Origin: Rotaria socialis
Taxonomy: Eukaryota; Rotifera; Eurotatoria; Philodinida; Philodinidae
Assembly: GCA_905331475.1 (NCBI GenBank)
Contig: CAJNYU010002266.1
Location: forward strand, 186,001 to 250,000
Direction: 5' to 3'
DNA length: 64,000 nucleotides
This document shows positions 1 through 13,634 of the stretch, one piece after another. Position numbers and translations under genes: made by a program. The first letter of the stretch is position 1; each line of letters opens with the position of its first letter. The notes under the pieces are model-generated. The model saw nothing but the letters and a program-made list of their open reading frames with translations, had not been told where the DNA came from and searched no databases.

Positions 1-1190
1 CTATCAGTTTCATGAATGATTCGAACTAAAAATAAAATTTTGAGATTTGTTCAGAATTCATTCTTTTTGTGTGTAAAATCCTGCAGCATTTCATTGATTA
101 GGTTAACGTCCAAGGATTTTTTTGTCACATTCGCATTGTAATTATGTAAATGTGAATTCTTCTGTTACAAACAGGGGTATAACGTTAACGAATATCGTAT
201 TTCAAACTATTTCTATTGATCGGTCCATTGTACATTTTGTCATTATATAAACATATTCCGGAGGAAATTAATGAGTACGAGTTCTTTTAAAGGAAATGCT
301 GTAACTTTCTTGAATCTTCCAATTTTATAGCAATCGTGTCGTTCTTCAACCTTATTGAATACTTTTCCAAAGTAATTACTGTCAACCTATATCATTTTGG
401 CTACTCTGAATACTTTAGTAATTAAAAAAAAATACAATAATTGATGCACATCAACGATAATAACTACACTGTTCTAGAGCATATCAAAGTCTTCATTGAA
501 ATGCCTATGTGAATGCTGTAAATTGTGTTAGATTTGATTTTTCTAGCGATAAAAATTCATATATATTCAAGATTTCAAGGTTAAAGCATACCGATGTATC
601 AATTAGTAACAGCCGCCACGTAACGAACATAGAAAAGCGTAAAATTATCAAATTATAACATCGAGAGAGTAAAAATAATATTTATGTTCTGATAATTTAT
701 TGAGATAAACAAAAGTGTCTTGCAGTATGCTGCCGATATAGTAGACATATGTTATACAGTTATTTACCGGATAAAGTAATAATATCAAAAAGAGTAAAAT
801 ACTAGTGCGCCAGTATAAAGCAGAAAAAATTTCTGATCTAAATAAAGAAATATGTAAGCTCGATTATTTCTCGGGTAATTGATTATCCTTGAAAACCAGC
901 TAATATCTAGAGTAAATTTACCGCTTGACGCATTTCGTATTAATGTAATGAGATTTAAAAAAAACATGTGAATTTCACATTCTATTCTCCATAGAACTAA
1001 TTTGATAATCGTCCGATTTTAAAATTAGAATATCTATTTTTATTTTATAAACACAATGAGTTTTACAGACGTCATAGTTTTATTTTTTTAAACTAATATA
1101 ATAATCTTTTAGTGATATTAAAAGAATTTTTCTAACAATGCGCATGACTATTTAATACATATATATATATATATATCCATTGAATTAAAG
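1..1190. other. Non-coding or unresolved 5' flank
   Basis: AT-rich sequence with no open frame that looks coding. The next gene lacks its first membrane segment, so an upstream exon may lie here or before the window, but I could not identify one. A short AT dinucleotide run sits at about 1160-1176, just before the first recognised exon. Confidence 0.5.
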
Positions 1191-4100
1191 GTCGAGATGG
1201 CATGATTGAATTTTATATTGGCCGTGCAAAACCGACAGAAGATTTACTTTCACTGGAGCATTTACAATCAATATGTCAATGGGAGAAAAAATTCAAACAT
1301 CTTCTCTCACTTGATCATGTGCCTAGTCTTTCATTAGCTACATTTGTTGCATTATACTCATCAAAAACAGATTGTCAATTCATAACCTTCAATGATGTTG
1401 TTCGTTTTCGTTCAATACTTCATACATGCCTACCATACTACGTCAACGGCTATATGGATATACCGTTGAGTGATACATTTCTCAATCGTGTTATATTACA
1501 ACATCAACCGGGTCAGTTTACTCATCAAGAACAAGTTAAAGCTGTTTATACTGCCTTACGTCACACTTGTTTTTATAAAAATATAACACGCTTTGTATTT
1601 GATCATTTTACCGATAAAAAATTTATTAATGATTTTCAACAATCAAAAAATAATTCCAAAGTATCATTATCAATGATATTCATATCAAATTATAAAAGTA
1701 TAAAATATAATCGTACACGCGATCAAGTAATGTGTTTAAGACGACAGCCATATTCAAGAAAATATTGTGAAGAACGTGGTTGTAAAAATGATTTTAAAAA
1801 TAATTTTCTTTCAAAATCATGCTCAAATCAAGGATATACAACTAATGATTGTTTTAAATATTGTGAATGTAAATATCAATGCCCAAATGAAACTGAAGAA
1901 GTTGTTTTAATGACACCAATTTATAAAGGACAAGAATTAGTTGATTTATTTGAAAAATATTTTGCCGGTAAAAGACAATTATTATCATATCAAGATGACT
2001 TTGTAAAATTGATTGCCTTAAATTTTGCTAATATTCGAGAGCGAGCAGCCATGGCAAGAATATCCGAAGGTAACATATTGTTGTCTTTTGTTAGTATGGA
2101 ATGATGATGAATTTTTGTTTTTCTTTAAAGATATGCTACTTGTTTTAATCGCCACAGCATTAATTATTGGTATAACAGTGCTTTATTTACGAAGTGTTTC
2201 AATAGCTTTAATTATTGTTGTTGGCGCAGCTTTATCGATTGGTGTGAGTTTTTTCATTTATCGTGTTCTTTATCGGATACCGATATTTCCATTCATGAAT
2301 CTAATGTCAGCATTTATATTAATTGGCATTGGTTGCGATGATATATTTGTGTTTTTCGATACATGGGACCAAGAAAAAGTTGAATGGCTAAGAAAATATC
2401 AAGATAGACAACAGAGTGGTAAGAAACTCATTTGCCAAAAAATGATCCAAAACGAGTGCCGCAACTAGGCCGCATCAGATTACTTTCGAATGTGACTGAA
2501 TACTACTCGAATGCATGAATTTTGAAATCGAATAGCTGTTATTACGTGAGAAATATATAACGTGACTCAATCGTTGAATGCAAAAGGCCGGAAACAAAAA
2601 ATCTTCTTGCTTCAGGGCGGCTATTCCATATCAATGAGTGAGTGTCGTTGAGAATGTTAAAATTCGACTCAACTCAATTCGAGAACTTCAGATGTAACAG
2701 ACTGTTTGTGAAGTATACGAGTAAATTTGTGTCTACCTACTACTCGTAGACTTGATGATGATGTTAAACATTTTCTATAGGGTAATCACGAAAGCAGATG
2801 GTATTTAAGATATCTTATTTTGTCGTTTTCTATGCATCATCCGCTATATCATATTAGTACATTGTGAATTCTAAACTCTTAAGCTTTTTGTCTGACACCG
2901 ACTAATTAACTACAGATGCAACTGTATCGCGTTTCATGAGCTATTTCCACAGGGATTTTTATGAGATGCTTTTTCTTCTGTTCATTATTATTATTAATGT
3001 TTACAAATCATTTATTTTCTGCTATTTATGTAGATGTAAACATTCCCTTAAATGAGATAAATGATGAAAAACAAACAAAAAGCAAAAGATTAAAAGTGTC
3101 ATCAAATGCATTTCAAGCACGTCATAGATTATCGTTATTTAATGATCCAGAAGAATTGAGAAAATTATTATTAAGTGAAGAAGCGTTAACAGAAATCATG
3201 GCTCAAACATTAAAACATGCTGCATCGTCTATGTTTGTTACATCGTTTACAACATCAGCTGCTTTCTTTACAAATATGTTAACAAATATTTCATTTATAC
3301 AAGTTTTCGGCGTTTTTACTGGAACATGTATTTTACTGTATTTTGTTATAACCGTTACGGCTATTGCAGCATTTGCTGTAAGTTTATATTCACTGATGAG
3401 TTTTGACATTAGAATTCTTTCATATATATACCTTTCGTGTCGGAGAAAGATTACAGTATTTGTATCGATGTGTTTTTCCCCCAGAAAAATCTAAAAATAG
3501 ACTTGGGCATTTGAAAGGATTTTCCCTTGGGACTGATAAATCTTTAAAACTGGAATAGAATGGCTCGTACGATGGTCTTTGTAAGAGAAAGATCTATAAA
3601 TGAATGTTGTGTTTTTGTTGACGTCTCTTTAGCGAACTATATTTGATTCACACAAGGTTGAACAAGTATTTTTATCGTTTGAATGGAAATTACAAGGATT
3701 TCGCCACGCTCGGCGTCTTGTAATCTAGGTCATATTAAAAACGATTCAATTGAAAAATAAATTAATGAGAAATGAAAGTCTTGTGAATATGTTGAGAAAA
3801 CTTTACTCTATCAACGTCTTGAAAGCACAGGAAATCTTTGTCTGAGACAATCTCGAAATTTTCTCATTTAATATAACTACTTAGAAAACAAATTGGATCT
3901 TTGAACTTTTTCTTTCTACAATAGTTTTTTGTCTTAATTTTAAAAGAATATATTTCCATTGCAGGTTATTTATGAAAAATATATTCAAAATATTGTATCA
4001 CGTATACTTCCAATACGTTTGACCACGGTTGTTGACACATCATCAAGCGGTTCATCAGCAAAATTATGTCGTCGTCTAGCAAGTATTTGTCGAGACATTC

Positions 4101-7100
4101 GAAATTACATTTTCGGCCATTTTATGCCACATGTTATAATTAATTTACGTTATCTACTAGTCTTACTATTTTTACCTATGGGTGTCTTAGGTGAATGAGC
4201 TTTTCTTTACCTTTGAGCTTTTTTTGTTTTATTAGTAAATTTTTCTCTTAAGGCCTTGTTGGTGTTTTTCATTATCCTAAATTGCAAGTTCCATCAACAC
4301 AAAAAGTTGCATTCTTTTTAAAAGACAATCCAATGGAAATCTATGAGTTTTCAATGAAAAATAATTTTAATGGTTATTCAAGAGAAGAAAAACGTTTATT
4401 TGCATATCCAGCTGTATCATTTATATTTGGCATACGTGATATTGATGATGGATATATATTTGATATGAATGATCGTGGTCATCTTCATTTAATGCCACTT
4501 TATTTAGAACGTCAAATAACATTAGAATTTTTCAAAAGTTTTGTATCACATTTAGGAACACGAGCTGATTTATTTGGTTCGAATTATGATTTAGAAAAAG
4601 ATTTCGAAACATTCTATCAAGTAAATCACAAGTTTTTGAGAATTCCATCATTAGTTTTTGTTTTTGTTTTTGTTTTTTTCTAGCTTTCAACAGAAGATAT
4701 TTTACTTGCTAAAATAGCAGATGATAATGCTAAGCAGAATGTATCGGCAACAAATCATGTTGATATGATTACATATTTAGCTAAAATAAATACAAGTTTA
4801 ATCAATAATTTAGTTCGTGATACTGTAAAAACAATCGATTATAAAATTGACAATGATCAATCAGATGATGATTATTTTATTGATGCTAGATTTGGTAAAA
4901 TTAATAAAACCTTAAGTAAAATTTGTCGGAAACAATTAAATGATGTAACAAATCCAATTCTTATTTATTCAAATTATAGAAAATTATTCAATAAAACTTT
5001 AGAAAAATATTATAAAGATCAGGTTTGTTGAATGAATTAGATTCTGTTTTTTTCTTTCATATTTCATAAAAAAAAAATTTTTTTTAGCTCAAACGTAGTT
5101 ACAATATAAATGATATGCGTAGTTCTATTAATGAAACTATACGTGATAAACTTACTGAAGATTATCATCGTTCTGCATTAAAAACGGCTATGCAATGTTT
5201 AACTGGTGCAGCAGGTGCTAATAATGTACCAGCAGATTTTTGTGAAAGACAAGTTAACAAGCAACGCTCGGTTAATTGGGCAGTTTTGCCCGATAAACCA
5301 TCGCCTGTTGATGGAAGTGTTCGACCATTTGCTGTTATCATTACTATTCGGGGTATGAATAAAAGTTTATTGATATAGATTTTCTGTTTTTGACAGCCAA
5401 ATCAAAATTTCTAAAAATAGAGCGAATACATATGTAGCCTGTCATCATCACTGTTTTTTGACAGTTCTGTTATGAACTTTTGTTATTTAATTATCAACTG
5501 TCAAACGTTTCATTAGAATAACAGTAGGCACTTACTTGCGAATGTCATTCTATTAAGTTGAAAGCATCGATATAAACAAGCTGGACTTATGAAAATTCCC
5601 AGATCATTGAAATGAATTTTGTAATGAGAAAAAAATTTTGATGCTTTTCAAAATTTGATTACAAAACGGCACATAACTATGAAGGTTGATCTATTCAAAT
5701 ATATTTTTGATTTATAATAATAAAAAAACCATCTTGATTCCCTTGTAATGATGCGTGCCGAATCAAATATTTTTAGTTGCGGTCCTACTAACTCTTTTTC
5801 TCGTGGTCTCGACTATCCTCTTCGATAACCGTTTTCTTATTTACTTATTCGGCAGCCAGCATACTCATCTAGATTATCTCATTTAAATAATAGTCCAATT
5901 GGAGTATGCTTTTCTCTTGTGATGTCGGGTACAAAATTGAAGATACTCACTATGCACAGTAACATCGTATAATTAATAAGCTCTATTTGATTTTGTTTTT
6001 CAGGTACACTCAATCAAACTGATTATGATTCATACAATACCTATTATTTCAAAGTGAAAAATTTCTTTGATCCCTACATTAAATATCAAGCGCCAAAGCA
6101 TTTACAACATGCATGGTTTTCTTCGCCTGGTTTTGCATTTTATGGAGTTCAACGTGAATTACTTGTTGGCTCTTATTCTTCTCTTATTGCATCACTTGGC
6201 ATTGCCTTGCTCGTACTTTTTCTTACGTCGGGCAATTTATTTATTGCAGTCTATGCTTTACTTACAATTAGTTTTGCTATAGGTAATTAACTGTTTTGTT
6301 TTTATATAAAATTTATCAAAATAGTTCCTATTCAATTAATAATATTCTATTTTGTTTTTATTTTAGCCGTTACTGTTGCAATATTTGCTTCATTAAAATG
6401 GGAATTAGGAATAGTTGAAGCTATTATTCTAATTATGTCTGTTGGCCTTTCAGTAGATTTCGTTGTTCATTTCGGTGTTGGTTATATTCATACAGATTCT
6501 ACAGATATTGATCGTGAAAGAAAAAGAATCAAACAACATTATATATCATCTATATCGATATCAGCAGAATCTTCTGACAATGTTGAAATAGAATCTCGTT
6601 CCAGTAAGTTATTCTTGTCGACTTAGAAAAAAAGAGAAGCAACTAGACTAAAACCGTGTCTTTAATTTCTAGGATTTAGTACATATCTATTGTTATATAA
6701 GCAACATCAAATTGAGCGTGAAACACGTGTAACTGAATCTATATCTCGTGTGGGTTCAGCTGTATTTATGGCTGCATTTACAACTTTCGCTGCTGGATTT
6801 TCAATGACACTATCATCGCTTACATCATTTCGACAAATGGGGCAATTTTTAATGACAATTAGTATGTAGAACATCATCTTAAAAAAATGTTGACATAGAG
6901 AACCAGCGATTTAGATCTCACTTATACACGATAACGGTTGTCTAGGTAGACATGAACAAATAGCAATTGTTGATAGTCGAGCATACATATATATATATAT
7001 ATGCAGCATTTCGTTATAGTATTTGAGCTACTTCATCATTGTAATTCTGTAGGATTAAATTTAATAACAGCGATGTAAACTAGAGTAATCTCAGTACTTA

Positions 7101-7376
7101 TCACAAGTAGTTCAATCATGTGTCACATCTTAATTTCTCAAAGATCACACTCAGAACTTTCGACTCTTAACTACAACAAAAATATTAATTAAAATTTTTC
7201 TTCTAGTGCTCACCTCATGGGTATTTTCGATGTTTTTCTTTTTGCCGTTGTGTGCTATAATTGGTCCTGTTGGTAAATGTGGCTCAATACCATTTACGCG
7301 CATCGGTGAATATTTAAAACGATGTTTATCATTTCGTCGTCATCGTGCTAATTCAAACGATCTTAATATCGGATGA
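1191..7376 (+). CDS. Dispatched-like sterol-sensing-domain RND membrane protein (5' incomplete)
   Basis: Eleven exons join in phase: about 1191-2069, 2131-2418, 3034-3377, 3965-4190, 4253-4620, 4684-5022, 5088-5352, 6004-6282, 6367-6603, 6673-6861 and 7207-7376 (TGA). From the ATG at 1202 this gives about 1190 residues. The first exon is a Cys-rich ectodomain. Exon 2 has membrane helices ending in GIGCDDIFVFFDTW, the GxxxDD of the sterol-sensing/RND fold. A second ectodomain follows, then a second helical block with GLSVDFVVHFGVGY and a closing segment with AAFTTFAAGF. The two half-repeats with paired acidic helix-4 motifs match Dispatched, which releases lipid-modified Hedgehog; Patched or other SSD proteins are alternatives. 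The expected first membrane helix is missing, and the frame is open upstream to a plausible acceptor at 1190, so the true start is probably in an upstream exon. Confidence 0.8.
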
Positions 7377-8175
7377 AATAAAAGGTTTTATTTTTGATAT
7401 GCACAAGAAAAATCTAGTCAACGCACAAAATCAATACTTAAAGAACTAAACATCTTCTCCTTTTGTTTTTCACTTCATACATCCCATTTATTCACCGTCC
7501 AACATGAAAATGTTTGACTGTCAGATAGAACAAAAATTAAATCAAAAGTTGTTTTTCATCTTGAAAGCACAATATCAAATTAAAGAGCTCTGAATTATTT
7601 ATTATTCTAAGTGAACAATATTTACAGGGTTTTTGTTGTCGCGTTAGCTTTTATGTATGTAGAAAAAAACAAATAATCAATAGCATAATATTTCATGCAA
7701 ATCAGTTCTTACTAAATTATTTTTTTTCGTTTTTCTAAATCAAAAACTCAATCGTGATGTATGAGAGTTTTTATTTGTTTTAAATTCATATATTTATTAA
7801 TCACATAGGCTTTGTTTTCTCTCCTTTTATTTAATTAATCTTTGCAAATTGTCGTTAACTATATGTTACATGTCTGTGTCTGTTTGTAATAGAAGAAATA
7901 AAAATATGTGTCTTGAATCAATGTAAATTTATGTAGAAAAAATGCAAATCATGGCTCGACGATTATATTTTATTGCTTTTATGTTTGATACGAATCTACT
8001 GATCATGTTCTATGATGTTCATTTTATTATTATTATTCATTTTTTTTTGCCGGTGAATGAATCGATCACATTAATACGATCATAATCGGTTCGATTTCGT
8101 ATTTCGCAGAACTAGGGAATAGAGAGAAAAAGAAATTAGAATATAGGTGGATACAATCATGCCATAAGCACTACT
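7377..8175. other. Intergenic, 3' UTR of the Dispatched-like gene
   Basis: AT-rich. AATAAA-type polyadenylation signals occur just after the stop (about 7377) and near 7897. No coding frame. Confidence 0.5.
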
Positions 8176-9604
8176 ATGGGATCGAATAAAAGTGCATTAT
8201 TGTCGGAGGACGATGTACAAATTATTTGTCAAGAAACAGGTATAGTCTTATTAGTTTTGTTTTAATAGAAAAAGAACTTGATTTAGAAATCGTGTTAATT
8301 CTGAAAATATTATAAAATGAAATCATCGTTAAAATAAATATATTGAGTTTAATGACGATTAATAAAAATATTTCCGTTTTTGTAGAAGAATATTTAGAAA
8401 ATCGAATACTAAATCCTCGTACAAATAATCGATTATATGTTAAATCAAAGCTGTGCCTAACGTGAAGACCTTTAGTTTGATAATTTTAGCGAAACGTAGG
8501 AGTTGAAAAAAAGAAAAGCATCATAACACGCTTACATTTCTCCAAAATAATAAACTAGATCTCTAAATTGTCTGCATGCCATTCATAGATTAGTATGATC
8601 CACGACATGCATATAGTCTCGTATTAAGAAGGTATGAAACAATTTGGATAGGTTTCTCGTTAATTCTCGGATTTTTCTGCACGAGAATGCCGCGTGCTGA
8701 AATATTCCTTTACCTTTTTCACATACTCATAATACAATGTTAATAAACCGACATGAGGGTTTTTATATACCACTAAGGTGTTTTCATTTAATAATGTGTT
8801 TCAAGAATCTTGATAGATTTTGCTAGTATCATTTCATGTTGCAAATTTAACTTGTTTTAGGGTTTACACCGAAAGAACTTCAACGTTTGTATGCTCGTTT
8901 TCAAGAGCTAGAAAAAAAGGATCCGCCACTCGGATATCTCACTCGTGAAGAGCTTCTAAATATACGTGAAGTTGCAGTGAATCCATTAGGTGAACGTCTT
9001 ATTGATGTTCTTTTACAAGATCATGGTAAAGTGTCTATTCAATAACATTTATTTGAAACAAAAAAAAATTCATCATTCAAAGGTGAAACCAATAAAATCA
9101 ATTTTCGTCAATTTGCTAATATATTTGCTCTATTTCGACGTGATAAAGCACCAACTAATTTGCATAAAAGAGAGAAAAAACTATTATTCCTATTTAATGT
9201 TTGTATTTATAAATAATATCACCGCATATACATAAATATGTACACATTTAAAGATTCTTGTTTAGTTGTATGATCGTAATCATGATTCAAATATCGATCG
9301 CAGTGAACTAATTGAAATTCTTAAATTGATGGTTAGTATATAATATGCAAGAAAAAGAGATTCTAATTTTTACCAATAGGTAGGTGGAAATGTTAATGAT
9401 GAACAAATATCAACTATTGCCGATCATACTATTGGAGAACTGGTATGTTGTTTTAAATTTTTGAAACTTATTATTACATATATATATATATGTTTTATTC
9501 TATAGGATGTTGATGGAAATTTAAAAATAACATTTGAAGAATTCTGTGGCACATTATCAAAAATTCATATTGATGAAAAAATGTCAATGAAATTTCCCAG
9601 TTAA
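8176..9604 (+). CDS. Calcineurin B homologous protein (CHP-like EF-hand protein)
   Basis: Six exons (8176-8239, 8861-9025, 9083-9198, 9266-9331, 9380-9442, 9506-9604) splice in phase to 190 residues, close to the ~195 of CHP1. The protein begins MGSNKS, an N-myristoylation signal, as in CHP and calcineurin B. The early segment ending NPLGERLIDVL matches CHP family N-terminal EF-hands. Two canonical calcium loops are visible: DRNHDSNIDRSE in exon 4 and one starting DVDGN in exon 6. The N-terminal EF-hands look degenerate (few acidic ligands), as is usual in CHP. Family members bind Na+/H+ exchangers and act as calcium-dependent membrane adaptors. Calcineurin B itself is the alternative, but the GFTPKELQRLY start and length favour CHP. 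The first intron is the longest (621 nt). Confidence 0.85.
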
Positions 9605-10793
9605 TCACTTATATAAATTACAGTTTCTTTTTTATTTTAATTTTATTTAATATGATAAAGGCGTATGAATAAAACAATCGGCATCAATAGCCTCCATTAA
9701 ATAGTATAGATGGTTTTTCTGTTCAGATCATGGATTGTTAAAAATAGGAAATTCTAGTTGATGAAAATAAAATAAGTTTTCGTTCACTTCTCTAGTCGAA
9801 TTATACTACTTTTAAAAACTATGCATATAAGCCAATCAGATAGTCATACTTTTGTAAATAGATGACTGCATGGCATATGTACTATGAACAGAAACGATTC
9901 TAATTTTAAACGACGTTCATTAAAATATTCAAAATGTTGACTTGTATTATTTACAGCTCTATGGAAAGCCTGCAGTTATTAGCATTGAATAAATTATGAT
10001 CTTACAATTTGCCCCTATTGCAAATGGCGTAGGATATTCGAAAAAAAAAGTTATCTTAATAGTAGAAAGTACACGTACTTTCGAAGAACTAATACAATTA
10101 AAAAAAACGAAACATCAATAGCAGTTTGAAAATAGAAATATCTATTATATTTTAGTCTATGAATGCTACCATCACCTACGATTGATAATACAAAAGGAGG
10201 TAAGAAAATCTCAGAGAATTATACAGCATCTTTTTGCCACATTTTATACCTATTAATTATATACGTATCGAATCTATTTGATTGCTAAAGTCATGCAAAA
10301 TTTAACTTCTAACATGTGAGTTCCTTCATGAGATAATTACACGGTTTACTCCCGACAACAACTAATGCGTAACAAAGCAATATAGTATAGCTGTTTTTCA
10401 TACGCCTTCACCGCACACGAACGACATCTAGAAGAGGTAATCAATTTTGGCTAACTTCTATTTTTATTTTGATAATTCTAAAAAAATAACATGAAAAAAA
10501 TTTCTTCAAATAAAATCATAGAAAAAAATATCTTCATTTTCAAAAAAAGGTTTCAATTATGATGTATATTGATCACATTTGAATTCATGTATTCATTGGT
10601 TAATATAACTATCGGATCTATCGTATGTAAAGTAAAGCAATAGTTAGTGGAAATATATTGTTTATTTGTTCTGTTGACTAGTTTACTGTTTAAAGTTTTC
10701 TTGTGTTCTACTTGATTTTATGTTTTAGACTTTCACATCTCTCTCCATCTCTGGTTAATCAGTTGAAAAACAAAACAAAAAACACAGCAAACA
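9605..10793. other. Intergenic, upstream of RACK1
   Basis: AT-rich with no supported gene. The pyrimidine-rich stretch at about 10730-10760 just before the RACK1 start may be 5' UTR. Confidence 0.45.
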
Positions 10794-11907
10794 ATGTCGA
10801 ATGAACATCTTGCTTTGAAAGGCGTTCTTGTTGGTCATAATGATTGGGTAACACAAATAGCAACAACACCCCAATTTCCCGATATCGTTCTATCAGCATC
10901 GCGAGATAAATCAATCATTATTTGGCAATTGAATAATCAACATGATCCAACTGGTGAAAGCACATCCTGTGGTGTACCAAGCAAAGCATTACGTGGCCAT
11001 TCACATTTCGTTTCCGATGTTGTTATATCGAGTGATGGTCTCTTTGCTGTCAGTGGTTCATGGGATAGTTCATTACGTCTTTGGGATTTATCAGTTGGTA
11101 CAAGCACAAGACAATTTGTTAGTCATAAAAAAGATGTATTGAGTGTTGCTTTCTCGGCCGATAACCGACAAATTGTTAGTGGTAGTCGAGATAAAACTAT
11201 CAAATTATGGAACACCGTTGGACAATGTAAGTCAATTGATATTCAATATTAAGGAAGTTTTCATTATGTTTTTCTTTTGAATTTAGGCAAATATACAATT
11301 GTCGATGATAATCATACCGATTGGGTATCATGTGTACGCTTCAGTCCAAATCAAAAAGACCCTCTTATTGTATCAGCTGGTTGGGACAAACTTGTTAAAG
11401 TAATTATTTTGCGTTTTCGTCTTTATTTTATCTTCTAACAATTTTTATTAAATACAGGTTTGGAATTTATCAAACTGCAAATTACGTACAAATCATCATG
11501 GTCATAACTCATACTTGAATACAGTTACCGTATCTCCTGATGGTTCATTATGTGCTAGTGGTGGTCGAGATGGTAAAGCTATGTTATGGGATCTGAATGA
11601 TGGTAAACATTTATATACACTTGAAAGTGGTGATGTTATCAATTCATTATGCTTCTCACCCAATCGTTATTGGCTTTGCGCTGGTAAAAAATAATTGTTA
11701 GAATTTAAAATTTTGAAATATATTTTTTCTTTTTCTAAAGCAACTGGTAATTCAATTAAAATCTGGGATTTGGAAACCAAAACAGTCGCTGATGAAGTTA
11801 AATCAGAAAAACAATGTACATCATTGGCATGGTCAGCTGATGGACAAACATTGTTTGCTGGTTTTACTGATAATCAAATACGAGTATTTGAAGTTCAACA
11901 CCGTTAA
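10794..11907 (+). CDS. RACK1: RACK1, 40S-associated WD40 scaffold
   Basis: Four exons (10794-11226, 11287-11399, 11458-11683, 11741-11907) join in phases 1, 0 and 1 to give 312 residues, the usual RACK1 length (313-319). Seven WD repeats can be followed, with GH and WD landmarks such as [33 protein letters not shown] and [12 protein letters not shown]. The segment [12 protein letters not shown], continuing [12 protein letters not shown] across the last splice, is near-invariant in RACK1. The protein sits on the small ribosomal subunit near the mRNA exit and docks kinases including PKC; it is normally abundant and housekeeping. The start context has a pyrimidine-rich leader and AACAATG. Nothing is broken. 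Confidence 0.97.
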
Positions 11908-12561
11908 ATCGATTAAACAAGTCGATAGCAACAGAAGAATATTTAACATCAATGATAACTATTATAGGAAAAAAAACAAGTTTTTTTGTTTTGTAAACCG
12001 ACTATTTTTAATCTTCTTGTTGTTATTATTGTTATCATAAAAACAAAAATTGAAAAAAGAACTAAAATGATCTATGCCAGCTTTTAATTAAACGGCATGT
12101 TGAAATATTTTCATAAAACAAAAAATAAAAACCAAATATCTGATTCTGGATATTTTTCATACAAATTGAGAGATGAATTCTTCGATGATTTCTCATTATG
12201 AATTATTTTAAGAGAATCGAATCATTTTTACGACATGTCAGGTGGAGTTATTATTAATATAAACCTTTGACTTTAATTAAGAATTTTACTTATTGTATTT
12301 AGTAAAATCAAAATTTCATTGAAATTTATACGGCACGCTCTGCTCAACATCTTCTATAGAAAAAAATGACGTACCCTTTCATACAAATCACTCTAGCTTC
12401 TACTTTATCGAATAACCAAATATTTGAGATTATGAAGAAATCAATTTTGTTTTCAATCGCTGGATTATCTGTGGATTTCTTTTAAGAACTTTATTACAAC
12501 GCTGATCTATTACGCTACAGAAAAAAAGAAGAAGCAGTAACACTTTTAAAACTAACTGCCA
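11908..12561. other. Intergenic between convergent RACK1 and first sHSP gene
   Basis: Shared 3' flank of two convergent genes. It is AT-rich and no coding signal is visible. Confidence 0.5.
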
Positions 12562-13509
12562 TCAATGTTTTTGACCGTCAATAGATTTTGGAGCTTCCTT
12601 TTGTTCAACAAATGGAGCTTCAATCTTCAATTGACCATCGTCGGTTATATGAGATTGAAGTTGGTCGATTTGTGTACCAGGTGGTAATGTTGTTGATTTA
12701 AAGAAGAACGAGCGTTCAGAACGATTTTTATCTTTATGTCGATGTTCACCTTGCACGATAAGTTCATTGTTTTTTACCGAGACCTTGATTTCTTGTGGTT
12801 TGCAATCTTTCATTCCGACAGTTAATTCCAATTGTTTTTGATTATTACCTTTGTCAACAATACGAGGTTCAAAGTCGGAACCACCCAAGAATCCAGTATA
12901 ATCAAAGAATGGGTCACGATACGAACCGAATTGTGCTAGACTTTGAGTGTCGGTACTAGCTTGTTGAAGTCGTTGTTCTGCTTCAGGATTTTTGATCGGT
13001 ACTTCGATAACAAACATATTATTTGGAGTTACATACGAAGCCAAATGAGTTGCATCTATACGACAACAACAAAAAACAAGGTAAATATAAAGATTTGACA
13101 TTGGCTGATTTTATTGCGTACCAGCATGTTCAGGTAGTTCATACGATTTTCGAAGTTCTCGAGTATGAAAATCGCCATCAGGTTGTCGATCTTCTTGTTT
13201 GGCTTCGACAATGACTTTTCGACCTTCGACTTTAGTTTTAATTGACTCTGGATTGAATCCAGCCACATTAAGTTGAACACGAAATTTCTCTGCATGTGGT
13301 CTCGTCGATCCTGGGTGATTGTTTCGATGATGATGATGTGCTAATCGAAGCGGCTCATCGACCCATCGGAATGCATTAGGTTGAATGGAGAGAGCTGCTG
13401 GAAATGTATCGAAGTCTCGCCATGGATCGAAGAAATCAAGTTGATCACCAAAGAAACGATCAAATGGATCATCGAATAAGCGATAACGACGAATTGGAAA
13501 GAATGACAT
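12562..13509 (-). CDS. Small heat shock protein A, two alpha-crystallin domains
   Basis: Exon 1 is 13509-13122 and exon 2 is 13055-12562, read leftward; the 66-nt intron starts GTACGC and ends TATAG. The product is 293 residues. The N-terminal arm is rich in Phe, Arg and Asp (RRYRLFDDPFDRFFGDQ). Alpha-crystallin domain 1 spans about 74-150 (EKFRVQLNVAGFNPESI to VIEVPI) and is interrupted by the intron. A linker follows, then domain 2 at about 195-275 (KQLELTVGMKDCKPQEI to LKIEAPF). Small HSPs are ATP-independent holdases that keep unfolding proteins soluble in heat or desiccation. I chose the ATG at 13509 because MSFFPIRRYRLF is conserved in the next two copies. First member of a five-gene leftward array; coding and intron sequence is nearly identical to gene B while the flanks differ. 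Confidence 0.93.
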
Positions 13510-13616
13510 TATCAAATACGCTTGTTATCTGAAAAGTCGAATAGATGAAATGAATACATTCAATACAGACGCACTGCTATTTATATCTATTGCGTCAAAC
13601 ACACAATGCAAATGGA

Positions 13617-13634
13617 GAATTTTCTAGTAGATTC
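13617..13634 (-). promoter_or_regulatory. Heat-shock element upstream of sHSP A
   Basis: Alternating GAA/TTC pentamer units are visible (GAAnnTTCnnGtannTTC), one unit imperfect. A TATAAA on the minus strand at about 13580-13585 lies between this site and the start codon at 13509. This is a heat-shock factor binding arrangement; binding itself is inferred. Confidence 0.55.
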
